Below, piece after piece: positions 1 through 7,803 of a stretch of 64,000 nt of DNA; within the stretch, counting starts at the first letter, position 1, and every line of letters begins with the position of its first letter. Under the pieces are notes generated by a model that ran no database searches, was not told the DNA's origin, and saw nothing but the letters and a program-made list of their open reading frames with translations. Source of the stretch: an uncultured Alphaproteobacteria bacterium (lineage in GTDB: Bacteria; Pseudomonadota; Alphaproteobacteria; Sphingomonadales; Sphingomonadaceae); contig CAIZNH010000031.1 of NCBI GenBank assembly GCA_903934325.1, positions 1 through 64,000 of the forward strand. The letters are read 5' to 3'. The position numbers were made by a program, and so were the translations under genes.

Positions 1-76
1 TCCCACCCTGTGCCAGCACGATCTCCGCTTCACGCAGCTTGCCGATGATTTCTTCCGGCTTGTGCTTCCTCGCCAT
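1..76 (-). CDS. IS3-family transposase OrfA, N-terminal part (runs off left edge)
   Basis: Only the first 25 codons are in the window; the gene reads leftward out of it. The translation begins MARKHKPEEIIGKLREAE and continues IVLAQGG, which is the conserved opening of IS3-family OrfA (helix-turn-helix DNA-binding subunit of the transposase). A strong Shine-Dalgarno (AGGAGG read on the minus strand) lies 8 nt before the ATG. OrfA would normally be followed by OrfB, joined by programmed frameshifting, but that part is outside. The rest of the element and its other end cannot be judged here. Confidence 0.75.
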   Translation of the reverse strand, partial: MARKHKPEEIIGKLREAEIVLAQGG

Positions 77-120
77 TCCATTCCTCCTTCGTGACCAATT
101 CTAAAATAGAAATTGGGCCA
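1..120 (-). mobile_element. End of an IS3-like insertion sequence
   Basis: The 44 bases upstream of the transposase start contain an imperfect palindrome at 96-117 (CCAATT and AAATTGG arms around an AT-rich core) and, read on the minus strand, a sequence beginning TGGCCCAATTTC at 120. IS3-family ends start with TG, so 120 is the likely outer end. The boundary is an inference: the matching right inverted repeat and target duplication are outside the window. Confidence 0.45.
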
Positions 121-149
121 CTCAGAAGGGGGCAGATCAGTGGCAGCAG

Positions 150-187
150 GCAAAGAAAAGGCCGGCCAGACGTTGGTCTGGCCGGCC
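150..187 (-). terminator. Rho-independent terminator of the phasin gene
   Basis: A perfect 12 bp stem (GGCCGGCCAGAC with its complement, 160-171 and 176-187) closes a 4 nt loop. Read on the minus strand it is followed at once by TTTTCTTT. It lies 73 bases downstream of the phasin stop codon, so it ends that transcript before the IS element. Confidence 0.85.
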
Positions 188-260
188 GGCGCCTTTCGGC
201 GCGCTCTCGTGGACCGGGTTGGGAGAGAGAGGAGAGAGGCCCGGTCCAGGAACGTGTGGC

Positions 261-1040
261 TTACGCAGCCTTCGAGATCTTCTCGGCGGCAACGCTCACG
301 CGGTTCGAAATCGGGGCGAAGGCGTCGTTGTAGAGCTTCACCCATGCTTCGGTGCGCTTCGAGCCGAACGAGACCAGTGCGTCGAAGTTGCGACGGGCCA
401 GTTCGCCCTGCAGCTGGAACAGTTCGGTGGGCGACTTGATCGCGGCGACCTTCTTGGCGTCGGCGGTGACGGTTTCGATCACGGTCTTGCCGGTTTCGAT
501 GTCGCTCTTCACGATGTCCTGAGCGCCAGCGAAGAAGATCTTGCCGCTTTCGACGACGGCGTCGACGTTGGCCTTGCCGAACTCGGTGGCTTCGTTGGCC
601 AGCACGGTGCTCTTGGCGTAGGCGGTCTTGGCGCGGGTCTGGACGTCAGCGATGACTTCCTTGGCGGTGGCGGTGATGTCGGTGTTCTTGGCGGTGGCCA
701 TGATGGTGTCCTTGAGCTTGATGACGGGGTTGGTCTTCGCGGCGGCAGCAGGCGTCTTCGCCTTGGCGGCGACCTTCTTCACCGGTGCCGGCTTCTTCGG
801 CGCGGCGACAATCTTGGCGGCAACCTTTTTCGCCGCAGGCTTCTTGGCCGCGACCTTCTTCGCAGCAGGCTTCTTGGCCACCGGCTTCTTGGCGGCGGCA
901 AGCTTCTTCACGACCGGAGCCTTGGCGACCTTGGGTGCTTCCACGACCTTGGCCGAAGCTTCGGCATAGGCCTTCTCGGCAGCGGCATCGATCTTGGCGA
1001 CAGCCTTGGGTTCAGCGGCAGTGGTTTCAACTTCGGACAT
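261..1040 (-). CDS. phaP: Phasin with Lys/Ala-rich N-terminal region
   Basis: 259 residues. The C-terminal half (about 105-259) has the phasin pattern: a long amphipathic helical region with LFQLQGELARRNFDALVSF near residue 205, typical of proteins that coat polyhydroxyalkanoate granules. The N-terminal part (about 38-95) is a low-complexity run of AAKKP/AAKKV repeats like the basic tails of histone H1-like proteins; some phasins of the PhaM/PhaF type use such tails to bind DNA and tether granules to the nucleoid. A GAGG ribosome site precedes the ATG. The gene is followed by a strong terminator and sits downstream of phaC on the same strand, separated from it by a promoter region with repeat boxes. 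The granule role is well supported; DNA binding is inference. Confidence 0.88.
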   Translation of the reverse strand: MSEVETTAAEPKAVAKIDAAAEKAYAEASAKVVEAPKVAKAPVVKKLAAAKKPVAKKPAAKKVAAKKPAAKKVAAKIVAAPKKPAPVKKVAAKAKTPAAAAKTNPVIKLKDTIMATAKNTDITATAKEVIADVQTRAKTAYAKSTVLANEATEFGKANVDAVVESGKIFFAGAQDIVKSDIETGKTVIETVTADAKKVAAIKSPTELFQLQGELARRNFDALVSFGSKRTEAWVKLYNDAFAPISNRVSVAAEKISKAA

Positions 1041-1058
1041 GATGACCTCGCTTCATGT

Positions 1059-1114
1059 TGCACTGCACAAAATAGTGATTGCAACTGCGAAGTCAAGTGT
1101 TTTTGTGCACTGCA
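1059..1114 (-). promoter_or_regulatory. Repeated TGCACTGCA boxes in the phasin promoter (PhaR-like operator)
   Basis: Two exact TGCACTGCA boxes at 1059-1067 and 1106-1114, with a related TGCAACTGC between them. The second is the centre of a larger inverted repeat (TTTTTGTG, 5 nt, CACAAAAA, 1101-1121). PhaR repressors of alphaproteobacterial phasin genes bind TGC/GCA-type inverted motifs, so these are candidate PhaR sites. The position 19-74 bases upstream of the phasin ATG fits. Binding is not shown. Confidence 0.5.
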
Positions 1115-1155
1115 CAAAAATGATGAAAAGCGATGAAAAACAGTATCTTGCTTTC

Positions 1156-3087
1156 TCAACGCGTCTTCACGTAGCGTCCCGGCGCGTCCTCGATCACCGC
1201 GTCGCCCTTGCCGCCCGGCGCGCGCTTGCCCGTCACCGGCGCCCGCACATCGGACTGGGTGTGGAGCCATTCGAGCCAGTGCGGCCACCAGCTGCCCGGG
1301 TGCTCCTCGGCGCCTTCGACAAAGGCGGCAAGCGACGGCGCTTTGCTGTCGCCCAGCCAGTACTGGTACTTGTTCGCGGACGGCGGATTGACCACGCCAG
1401 CGATATGTCCTGATCCGGCCAGCAGGAACTCCATCGGCCCGGTGAAGTGGCGGGTGATGCGCCACACGCTTTCGGCTGGCGCAATATGATCCTCGCGCCC
1501 CGCCTGCACGAAGGTCGGGGTCGAAACCCGCGTCAGATCGATCGGCGTGCCATCCGCCTCCAGCGCATCGGGCGCCACCAGCTTGTTGTCGCGGTAAAGA
1601 TCGCGCAGGTAATCATTGTGCCACTTGGACGGCAGGTTGGTGACGTCGCCGTTCCAGTGCAGCAGGTCGAAGGCCGGATAGTCCTCGCCCAGGAGGTAAT
1701 TGTTGACGACGTAGTTCCAGATCAGGTCCTTGCCCCGCAGCGCATTGAAGGTCGCCGCGAGATAGCGCCCGTCGAGATAGCCTTGCGGCGACAGCTGCCC
1801 GATCATCTGCAGCTGGCCTTCGTCGATGAAATGCTTGAGGTCGCCGCTCTTCTCGAAATCGACCTGCGCGGTGAAGAAGGTGGCGCTCTTCACCTTATCC
1901 TCCTCGCCCCGCCGCGCAAGGATCGCGAGGGTGGCGGCAAGCGTGGTGCCGGCCACGCAATAGCCGATGGTGTGGACGGCCGGCACATCGAGCCGCGCGC
2001 GGACATGATCGATCGCTTCGACCTGGGCGCGGATGTAATCGTCCCAAACCACATCGGCCATGCTCTCGTCTGCCGACTTCCAGCTCACCACGAACACCGA
2101 AATGCCCTGATCCACCGCCCATTTGATGAAGCTCTTCTTGGGCGTCAGATCGAGGATGTAGAAGCGGTTGATCCACGGCGGGAAGATCACCAGCGGCACT
2201 TCGAGCACCGTCTCGGTCGCGGGCGCATACTGGATCAGCTGGTAGAGCGGGGTCTCGTGCACCACCTTGCCGGGCGTGGCGGCGAGGTTCTCGCCCAGCC
2301 TGAAGGCATCAGGATCGGTATGGGTCAGCTGCCCGCGCTTCAGATCGTTGATGAGGTGCTGCATCCCGCGCACCAGATTGCCCCCGCGGGTTTCCACAGT
2401 GCGCTTCATCACCACCGGATTGGTGAGCAGGAAATTGTCCGGGCTCATCGCTTCGGCCAGCGCACCGACCGCGAATTCGAGGCTCTGGCGCGCAGCCGGA
2501 TCAAGCCCCTTCATGCCCTTGACGCTCGACCGGAAGTACTCGGCGAGCATCAGATAGGTCTGGTGAAGCAACAGGAAGGCGGGGTGTTCGCGCCAGGCGG
2601 GATCGGCAAAGCGGCGGTCGTTCTTCGGCAGGGACGCGGGATCGGGCGCCTCGCTCGCTGCGCCCGTGGCCGCGCCGGAGAGAAAGGACTGGGCCACGCC
2701 CTGCCACAATTGCAGCGAATCCTGCGTCAGCTTCGCCTGCGCCTCGAACAGGCCCTTGGGCATCTGGCCGAGCATGCCTTGCGAGATCGTCAGCCACTGC
2801 GCCGGATCGAGCGCGGTTGCACCCTTGGTCGCCTTTTCGGCTGCCTGCGTTGCCTGATAGGCGGCGAAATCGAGCCACAGCTGCTGGAGCTGTGCGCTCG
2901 CGCTGGCCCATTCGCCAAGCTCGCCCACATCGAGGCCCTGCGGCATCATCCCCTTGAGCTGGTCCGGCGCGAACTGCCCGCCGAGCGCATTGGCGAAGAG
3001 CTCGCGCATGGCCTCGCCCTGCATGTCGAAGAAGCCCTTGAGGCTCTCTGCGCCCGCACCAAAACCCGTGTCGTTTGTGTCAGCCAT
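1156..3087 (-). CDS. phaC: Class I poly(3-hydroxyalkanoate) synthase
   Basis: 643 residues with the start set at the ATG of MADTNDTGFG; an upstream extension in frame has no phasin or synthase similarity. The protein polymerises hydroxyacyl-CoA into PHA. The alpha/beta-hydrolase region contains the lipase-like box GYCVAGTTLA with nucleophile Cys377, the aspartate in AGREDHIAP and the catalytic histidine in GSGHIAGVVNPP; YLLGEDYPAFDLLHWNGD is typical of class I synthases. Length suits the class I type, which needs no PhaE/PhaR partner. It lies upstream of, and on the same strand as, the phasin gene. A 170-base divergent promoter region separates it from the aminotransferase gene. Confidence 0.96.
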   Translation of the reverse strand: MADTNDTGFGAGAESLKGFFDMQGEAMRELFANALGGQFAPDQLKGMMPQGLDVGELGEWASASAQLQQLWLDFAAYQATQAAEKATKGATALDPAQWLTISQGMLGQMPKGLFEAQAKLTQDSLQLWQGVAQSFLSGAATGAASEAPDPASLPKNDRRFADPAWREHPAFLLLHQTYLMLAEYFRSSVKGMKGLDPAARQSLEFAVGALAEAMSPDNFLLTNPVVMKRTVETRGGNLVRGMQHLINDLKRGQLTHTDPDAFRLGENLAATPGKVVHETPLYQLIQYAPATETVLEVPLVIFPPWINRFYILDLTPKKSFIKWAVDQGISVFVVSWKSADESMADVVWDDYIRAQVEAIDHVRARLDVPAVHTIGYCVAGTTLAATLAILARRGEEDKVKSATFFTAQVDFEKSGDLKHFIDEGQLQMIGQLSPQGYLDGRYLAATFNALRGKDLIWNYVVNNYLLGEDYPAFDLLHWNGDVTNLPSKWHNDYLRDLYRDNKLVAPDALEADGTPIDLTRVSTPTFVQAGREDHIAPAESVWRITRHFTGPMEFLLAGSGHIAGVVNPPSANKYQYWLGDSKAPSLAAFVEGAEEHPGSWWPHWLEWLHTQSDVRAPVTGKRAPGGKGDAVIEDAPGRYVKTR

Positions 3088-3216
3088 TGCCGTAACTATC
3101 CCGTATCCGGCGCAATCGAGCCATGAGAACCGCCCGCGGCTCGCCGCGCCATCCGCCATTGAGCGAAAACGCCTTTCCTCTGCGACCGCTCTTGGCCTAG
3201 GGAAGCATATCGCCCC

Positions 3217-3237
3217 GGCTTGCATAGTGTGCAAGCC
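3217..3237. promoter_or_regulatory. Perfect 8+5+8 palindrome in the divergent phaC / aminotransferase promoter
   Basis: Arms GGCTTGCA and TGCAAGCC around TAGTG, ending 20 bases before the aminotransferase ATG. It contains TTGCA/TGCAA half sites like those of the phasin promoter, so it may be an operator serving phaC, the aminotransferase gene, or both. Function is inference. Confidence 0.45.
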
Positions 3238-3257
3238 CAACAGGATGATGACACGCG

Positions 3258-4457
3258 ATGAATGACCAGTTCTACCGGATGAAGCGGATGCCCCCGTATG
3301 TGATCGCAGAGGTCAATGCGATGCGGCACGCGGCCCGTCTGGAGGGGCAGGACATCATCGATCTGGGCATGGGCAATCCCGATCAGCCCCCGCCGCAGCA
3401 CGTGATCGACAAGCTGTGCGAAGTGGCGGCCAAGCCCGATGCCCATGGCTATTCGCAATCCAAGGGCATCCCGGGCCTGCGGCGTGCGCAGGCGGGATAT
3501 TATGCGCGCCGCTTCGGCGTCGATCTTGATCCCGAGAGCGAAGTGGTGGTGACCATGGGCTCGAAGGAGGGCCTCTCCAGCCTTGCGACTGCGATCATCG
3601 CGCCGGGCGACGTGGTGCTCGCGCCCAACCCGTCCTACCCGATCCACACCTTCGGCTTCATCATCGCCGGCGCCACGATCCGCTCGGTGCCGACCACGCC
3701 GGACGAGCATTACTGGGAATCGCTCGAGCGGGCGATGAACTACACCGTCCCGCGCCCCTCGGTGCTGGTGGTGAGCTATCCGTCGAACCCCACCGCCGAA
3801 ACTGTGGACCTGCCGTTCTACGAGCGGCTGGTGGCATGGGCGAAGGAGAACCAGGTCTGGATCGTCAGCGATCTGGCCTATTCCGAGCTCTATTTTGACG
3901 GCAAGCCGACCCGTTCGATCATGGAAGTGCCGGGCGCGAAGGATGTCGCGATCGAGTTCACCTCGATGTCCAAGACCTATTCGATGGCCGGTTGGCGCAT
4001 GGGCTTTGCGGTGGGCAACAAGCAGCTGATCGCGGCGCTGACGCGGGTGAAGTCCTATCTCGATTACGGGGCCTTCACCCCGATCCAGGCCGCCGCCTGC
4101 GCGGCGCTCAACGGGCCGCAGGACATTATCGAGAGCAACCGCCAGCTCTACCACAAGCGCCGAGACGTGATGGTCGAAGCCTTCGGCCGTGCGGGATGGG
4201 ACATTCCCCCGCCGCCTGCCTCGATGTTCGCCTGGGCCCCGCTGCCCCCGGCATTGAAGTCGATGGGAAGCCTTGAATTCTCCAAGCAATTGCTCACCCA
4301 GGCGCAGGTCGCAGTGGCACCGGGCGTGGGCTATGGCGAAAACGGCGAGGGCTATGTCCGGATCGCCATGGTCGAGAACGAGCAGCGGCTTCGGCAGGCA
4401 GCGCGCAACATCAAGCGTTACCTTCAGTCGGTCGGAGTCAACAGTTCGGCGGCTTGA
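3258..4457 (+). CDS. alaC: Class I/II PLP aminotransferase (AlaC-like)
   Basis: 399 residues. Fold-type I aminotransferase with the N-terminal substrate motif DLGMGNPDQPPP, the cofactor region VTMGSKEGLSSL, the conserved NPSYPIH, the aspartate in SDLAYSELYFDG and the Schiff-base lysine Lys239 in SMSKTYSMAGWRMGF, followed by the arginine motif GYVRIAMVEN. This set matches the glutamate-pyruvate aminotransferase AlaC and related LL-diaminopimelate aminotransferase-like proteins; motifs alone do not separate alanine from other neutral or branched substrates. Monocistronic by layout: it is divergent from phaC and followed by a separate regulator gene. Confidence 0.88.
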   Translation: MNDQFYRMKRMPPYVIAEVNAMRHAARLEGQDIIDLGMGNPDQPPPQHVIDKLCEVAAKPDAHGYSQSKGIPGLRRAQAGYYARRFGVDLDPESEVVVTMGSKEGLSSLATAIIAPGDVVLAPNPSYPIHTFGFIIAGATIRSVPTTPDEHYWESLERAMNYTVPRPSVLVVSYPSNPTAETVDLPFYERLVAWAKENQVWIVSDLAYSELYFDGKPTRSIMEVPGAKDVAIEFTSMSKTYSMAGWRMGFAVGNKQLIAALTRVKSYLDYGAFTPIQAAACAALNGPQDIIESNRQLYHKRRDVMVEAFGRAGWDIPPPPASMFAWAPLPPALKSMGSLEFSKQLLTQAQVAVAPGVGYGENGEGYVRIAMVENEQRLRQAARNIKRYLQSVGVNSSAA

Positions 4458-4533
4458 GCTGCAAACTGCTTCAAATCCGGTGCATTCCTTGCCCGATTGG
4501 GTTATCCTGCCGGCTAACCCGGGGCCAAAGCTG

Positions 4534-5154
4534 ATGGAGAAACCGATGTTGTCCGGAGCCGCCAAGCGGCTGACCGACAGACAGCGAGCCGTGATGGAGC
4601 GCATCGACCGGCGCGTGCCGATTAAGGTCATCGCGCTCGAACTCGGCGTATCCGAAACCCGGATCAACCAGCATATCCGCGCGCTCAAGGCCTTCTACGA
4701 TGCCGGGAGTCTGGGCGAACTGGTGGAGAATTACCGGGCTACGCTGCCGCCGGCCGCGACCCTTGCCGGAGAGGCGCTTGCAGGGGCGGCTGAAGAGGCG
4801 GGGGGAACGGATATCTCCAGCCCCTTCAGTGAAGCTGCATACACGAAAAAGCAGATAGTCGCGGCGCACCAATTTGCTGACCAGTTGACCCGGGATGACC
4901 CCGGACAACTGGTGATGAGCGACGTCATGCCGCTGCTTGACCAGGCGCCCTGGCTGAGGCCGGGCGAACCGCGGGTGGTCCCCGGAGTGCTCGATGGCGA
5001 ACACGCCGTCCTGTTCCGCCTCGGGGCGATCGTCGGGATCGCATCGGGAATTCTGGCTGCCGTGGTGCTCACCATCACTGCCGCCGTGCCCCTGAGCGAG
5101 GCGACGGACGGAAGGGCTGTCATCTCCGCGGATCGCAGCTTGGCCACCGGGTGA
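4534..5154 (+). CDS. Membrane-anchored LuxR/GerE-type HTH protein
   Basis: 206 residues from the ATG of MEKPMLSGAAKRL (4546 is an alternative ATG). Residues about 10-60 form a GerE-like helix-turn-helix (LTDRQRAVMERI, then VIALELGVSETRINQHIRAL), as in LuxR-family output domains. There is no N-terminal receiver. A hydrophobic stretch of about 25 residues near the C-terminus (LGAIVGIASGILAAVVLTIT) predicts a single membrane span, so the DNA-binding domain would face the cytoplasm from a membrane anchor. First of five closely spaced plus-strand genes ending with a winged-helix protein at 6914. Target genes and signal are unknown. Confidence 0.75.
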   Translation: MEKPMLSGAAKRLTDRQRAVMERIDRRVPIKVIALELGVSETRINQHIRALKAFYDAGSLGELVENYRATLPPAATLAGEALAGAAEEAGGTDISSPFSEAAYTKKQIVAAHQFADQLTRDDPGQLVMSDVMPLLDQAPWLRPGEPRVVPGVLDGEHAVLFRLGAIVGIASGILAAVVLTITAAVPLSEATDGRAVISADRSLATG

Positions 5155-5180
5155 GCATCGGTGCGCTGGGGAGACCCACG

Positions 5181-5525
5181 ATGAACAACCGCATGCAGAA
5201 CGATGCCCGCAACCTCAAGAAACTGGTCCGCGAAGCCGAGGCGCTGGCTGACGAAACGATCATCGCCATGGCCCGCCTGAAGCAGGCGATGCTGGCCGCC
5301 CGCCAGAACCCCGAAGTCGAAATCGCTACTGGCCAGCGCGCGCTGATGCGTCTGACCGAAGCCGAGAGCCAGGCGCTCTCGATGTCCACCAGCCTGCTGC
5401 GCGTGCATGACGAATTGAGCAAGGTTGCCCGCGTCCACGCCGGCGGCGACATTGGTTCGCCGACCGTCATTCCGCCCGATGCCATGGTGCAGAGCCGCGC
5501 CGCAGCCGAGCGGGTCGAAGCCTGA
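5181..5525 (+). CDS. Small helical hypothetical protein
   Basis: 114 residues from ATG 5181, preceded by GGGGAGA. An in-frame GTG upstream overlaps the previous stop, but the ribosome site favours 5181. The protein is almost entirely charged helix (ARNLKKLVREAEALADETI, later RALMRLTEAESQALSMST) and has no signal peptide or membrane span, so a cytoplasmic coiled-coil protein is likely. It sits 26 bases after the HTH gene and 14 bases before the membrane protein gene, so it is probably co-transcribed. I do not recognise the family. Confidence 0.7.
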   Translation: MNNRMQNDARNLKKLVREAEALADETIIAMARLKQAMLAARQNPEVEIATGQRALMRLTEAESQALSMSTSLLRVHDELSKVARVHAGGDIGSPTVIPPDAMVQSRAAAERVEA

Positions 5526-5539
5526 GCACGCCAGCGACA

Positions 5540-6037
5540 ATGATCGAATTCCTCAACGCCTTCCGTGTCGATGCGCAGCATATCACCAGTGTCTTTCTGG
5601 CACTGGCGGTATGGCGCTGGGGCGGAGGGCCGGAACGCTGGCTGACGGGCATTTTCGTGGCGACCATGGTGGTGCCCGTCTACCTGCTGAGAGGGGCAGG
5701 CCTGGGCCTTCCCACAGCCGGCCCGGATGCCTGGCTCTATTTTGGAATCGATCTTGTCGCGATGGCGGGCTTCGGGCTGGTGGCGCTCAATGCGAACCGC
5801 AACTACCCGCTGTGGGTAGCCGGGTTCCAGCTGGTCGCGGTCGGCGCGCATATGATCAAGGGCATGGTCGAAGGGGTTTCGCTCTTCGCGCTGGTGATCC
5901 TGATCGTCGGCCCGTCCTATTGCCAGCTGCTGGTGCTGATCGCAGGCTTTGTCCGCCACGTCCGGCGCGAGAAGCGCTTCGGCACCTATCGTGATTGGCG
6001 CGTCGCACGGCCGCGCGCAGCCCTGTTCCAGACCTGA
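5540..6037 (+). CDS. Multi-span inner-membrane protein of unknown function
   Basis: 165 residues with about four to five hydrophobic segments (around 15-30, 38-55, 65-85, 90-110 and 115-140) and a basic C-terminal tail (RHVRREKRFGTYRDWR), which points to a cytoplasmic C-terminus. Short loops and no recognisable catalytic motif. Third gene of the compact cluster. Its position between a membrane-anchored HTH protein and a JAMM/winged-helix pair suggests a sensor or scaffold role, but nothing in the sequence proves this. Confidence 0.75.
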   Translation: MIEFLNAFRVDAQHITSVFLALAVWRWGGGPERWLTGIFVATMVVPVYLLRGAGLGLPTAGPDAWLYFGIDLVAMAGFGLVALNANRNYPLWVAGFQLVAVGAHMIKGMVEGVSLFALVILIVGPSYCQLLVLIAGFVRHVRREKRFGTYRDWRVARPRAALFQT

Positions 6038-6058
6038 CCGCAGCGCGGGGGATCCTTT

Positions 6059-6106
6059 ATGTCTGACACCACTGTCTCCCGTGCGGCCGGAGCGGCCCGA
6101 TGGTGA
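6059..6106 (+). CDS. Possible 15-residue leader peptide overlapping the JAMM gene start
   Basis: ATG at 6059 is preceded by a strong GGGGGA site 6-7 nt upstream, whereas the JAMM-gene ATG at 6100 has no visible site of its own. The short frame runs 15 codons and ends in TGA at 6104-6106, overlapping the JAMM start by 7 bases. This is the geometry of translational coupling. It could also be chance; no family evidence exists for so short a peptide. Confidence 0.3.
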   Translation: MSDTTVSRAAGAARW

Positions 6107-6522
6107 TCGCCGCGCTTCAGTCGCGCGCACCCCAGGCCGAACGGCCCGAGGCGCGCCTCGGCACGCTGGTCTCCGGCCTGCGCGGCTTCGTGCTGGCGTC
6201 CGGCTCCCATGCCGAGCGCTGCCATGCGCTGTTCGTCGACGAGCGGCGCTGCTACCTTGGCGATTGCGGCGTGGGCACGGGCAGCTTCAGCACGCTGTCG
6301 CTCAGGATGCGCGAGATCTTCGGCGAGGCGCTGCGGCTCGACGCGCGCGGCCTGATCCTCGCGCATAACCACCCGTCCGGCCATTGCCGCCCGAGCGGCT
6401 GCGACATTGTCGCCACCCGCCGCCTGTCGGAGATGGCGCGGGCGCTCGACATCGAGCTTATCGATCACCTGATCTTCACCGAGCGTTCGGTCTATTCCAT
6501 GCGTGCTGGGGGATTGCTGTGA
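6100..6522 (+). CDS. RadC-type JAMM (MPN) domain protein
   Basis: 140 residues. The zinc-binding JAMM signature is complete: His89-x-His91-Pro-Ser93-Gly and Asp102 in HNHPSGHCRPSGCD, with an upstream glutamate in the helix MREIFGEAL. This is the C-terminal half of RadC-like proteins without the N-terminal helix-hairpin-helix region, so it is a stand-alone MPN domain. RadC proteins have no proven repair role; JAMM enzymes elsewhere are metalloproteases or deubiquitinases. Its stop codon overlaps the GTG start of the winged-helix gene, so the two are translationally coupled and probably functionally linked. Confidence 0.82.
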   Translation: MVIAALQSRAPQAERPEARLGTLVSGLRGFVLASGSHAERCHALFVDERRCYLGDCGVGTGSFSTLSLRMREIFGEALRLDARGLILAHNHPSGHCRPSGCDIVATRRLSEMARALDIELIDHLIFTERSVYSMRAGGLL

Positions 6523-6914
6523 ACTCCATATCCTTCAACGGCCTGTTTCCCGATAGCGACACCCTGATCCCGCGTTTTCGCGAGGCGGGCGATGTGACGC
6601 TCGATCTGTTCCACCGCGATGGCCGGGTGGAGGACCGCTGGCTGGGCCTGCACCCGCGCGAATTCGAGCTGCTGTGGCGGCTCGCCGAACAACCGGGCGA
6701 GCGCCTGACCCGCCGGCAGCTGCTGGCCGATGTGTGGCGCATCACCTTCGAGCCGGAAACCAACAGCCTCGCGGTGCACGTGGCGCGGGTGCGGGCGAAG
6801 CTTGAGCCCTTCGGCCTTGCGCGGATGCTCGCGACCCATCCCGATGGCGGCTACTTTCTCGACGCGCCGCCAGGACCGGGCCATTTCCGGCTGGTGCGTC
6901 CGGTGGGCGTATAG
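6519..6914 (+). CDS. Receiver-less OmpR/PhoB-type winged-helix protein
   Basis: 131 residues from a GTG that overlaps the TGA of the JAMM gene. Residues about 40-125 are a Trans_reg_C winged helix: GLHPREFELLWRLAEQPGE, RLTRRQLLADVWR, NSLAVHVARVRAKLEP and the wing around THPDGGYFLDAP. There is no receiver domain or phosphorylation site, so activity must be controlled otherwise, for example by the coupled JAMM protein or by level. Last gene of the five-gene run; the crotonase gene follows after 71 bases. Confidence 0.82.
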   Translation: MNSISFNGLFPDSDTLIPRFREAGDVTLDLFHRDGRVEDRWLGLHPREFELLWRLAEQPGERLTRRQLLADVWRITFEPETNSLAVHVARVRAKLEPFGLARMLATHPDGGYFLDAPPGPGHFRLVRPVGV

Positions 6915-6985
6915 GCTGGACTTGGGTGCCGGAATCGGCAAGGCTGGCACGCAACGACACAGCTTTTCGAGGGAGCGTCTGGCCC

Positions 6986-7801
6986 ATGTCCGCCACCACC
7001 ATGACCACCAATGATCGGATCGCGATCACGCTCGGCGAGGACGGCGTTGCCGAAGTCCGCTTCACCCGCGCGGACAAGATGAACGCGCTCGACCACACCC
7101 AGTTCGAGAGCATCATCGAGGCCGGGCACGTGCTCCAGCGGATGAAGGGCCTGCGCGTCGTGGTGCTCTCGGGCGAGGGCCGGGCGTTCTGCGCCGGGCT
7201 CGACCTGTCGAATTTCTCGCGGCAGCCGGCCGAGGACGAACCGCCGCTGACCGAGCGCACCTATGGCAATGCCAACCGCCCGCAGCAGGTGGCGATGCAG
7301 TGGCGCAAGCTTCCGGTTCCGGTGATCGCGGCGGTGCACGGGGTGTGCTTCGGCGGGGGTCTCCAGATCGCCAGTGGCGCGGATATCCGCATCGTCCACC
7401 CCGAGACCCGCATGGCGATCATGGAGATGAAGTGGGGCCTCGTGCCTGACATGGGCGGCTATGCCCTGTGGCGGGGCGTGGTGCGTGACGATGTGCTGCG
7501 CGAGCTGATCTACACCAACCGCGAATTCAGCGGCGCCGAAGCCCAGACACTCGGCCTTGCGACCTATGTCGACGAGAACCCGCGCGAGCGCGCGCTCGAA
7601 ATCGCGCGCACCATCGCCAACAAGAACCCCCACGCCATCCGCGCCGCCAAGCGCCTTCAGGCCGGGATGTTCGAGCACGAGACCGACGCGATCCTGCTCG
7701 AGGAAAGCATCGAGCAGCACGCGATCATGCGCAGCCGCAACCAGGTGGAAGCGGTGATGGCCGAAATGGAGCGCAGGAAGCCGAACTTCGAGGATCTGTA
7801 G
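6986..7801 (+). CDS. Enoyl-CoA hydratase/isomerase (crotonase) family protein
   Basis: 271 residues from the ATG of MSATTMTTNDRIA (GGGAGCG lies 10 bases upstream). The crotonase fold motifs are present: oxyanion-hole segment GRAFCAGLDLSNF and the second oxyanion loop VHGVCFGGGLQIASGADIRI. The position of the hydratase glutamate is occupied by the MEMKWGLVPDMGGY region, which is more like uncharacterised sphingomonad crotonases than classical FadB or EchA. Substrate is not predictable. It converges on the urcA gene with only 2 bases between the stop codons. Confidence 0.88.
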   Translation: MSATTMTTNDRIAITLGEDGVAEVRFTRADKMNALDHTQFESIIEAGHVLQRMKGLRVVVLSGEGRAFCAGLDLSNFSRQPAEDEPPLTERTYGNANRPQQVAMQWRKLPVPVIAAVHGVCFGGGLQIASGADIRIVHPETRMAIMEMKWGLVPDMGGYALWRGVVRDDVLRELIYTNREFSGAEAQTLGLATYVDENPRERALEIARTIANKNPHAIRAAKRLQAGMFEHETDAILLEESIEQHAIMRSRNQVEAVMAEMERRKPNFEDL

Positions 7802-7803
7802 TC

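Noticed and set aside
219-1136. A 305-codon plus-strand frame with Gly/Leu-rich repeats
   Set aside because: Antisense to the Lys/Ala-rich phasin; the repeats are the mirror of the AAKK codons.
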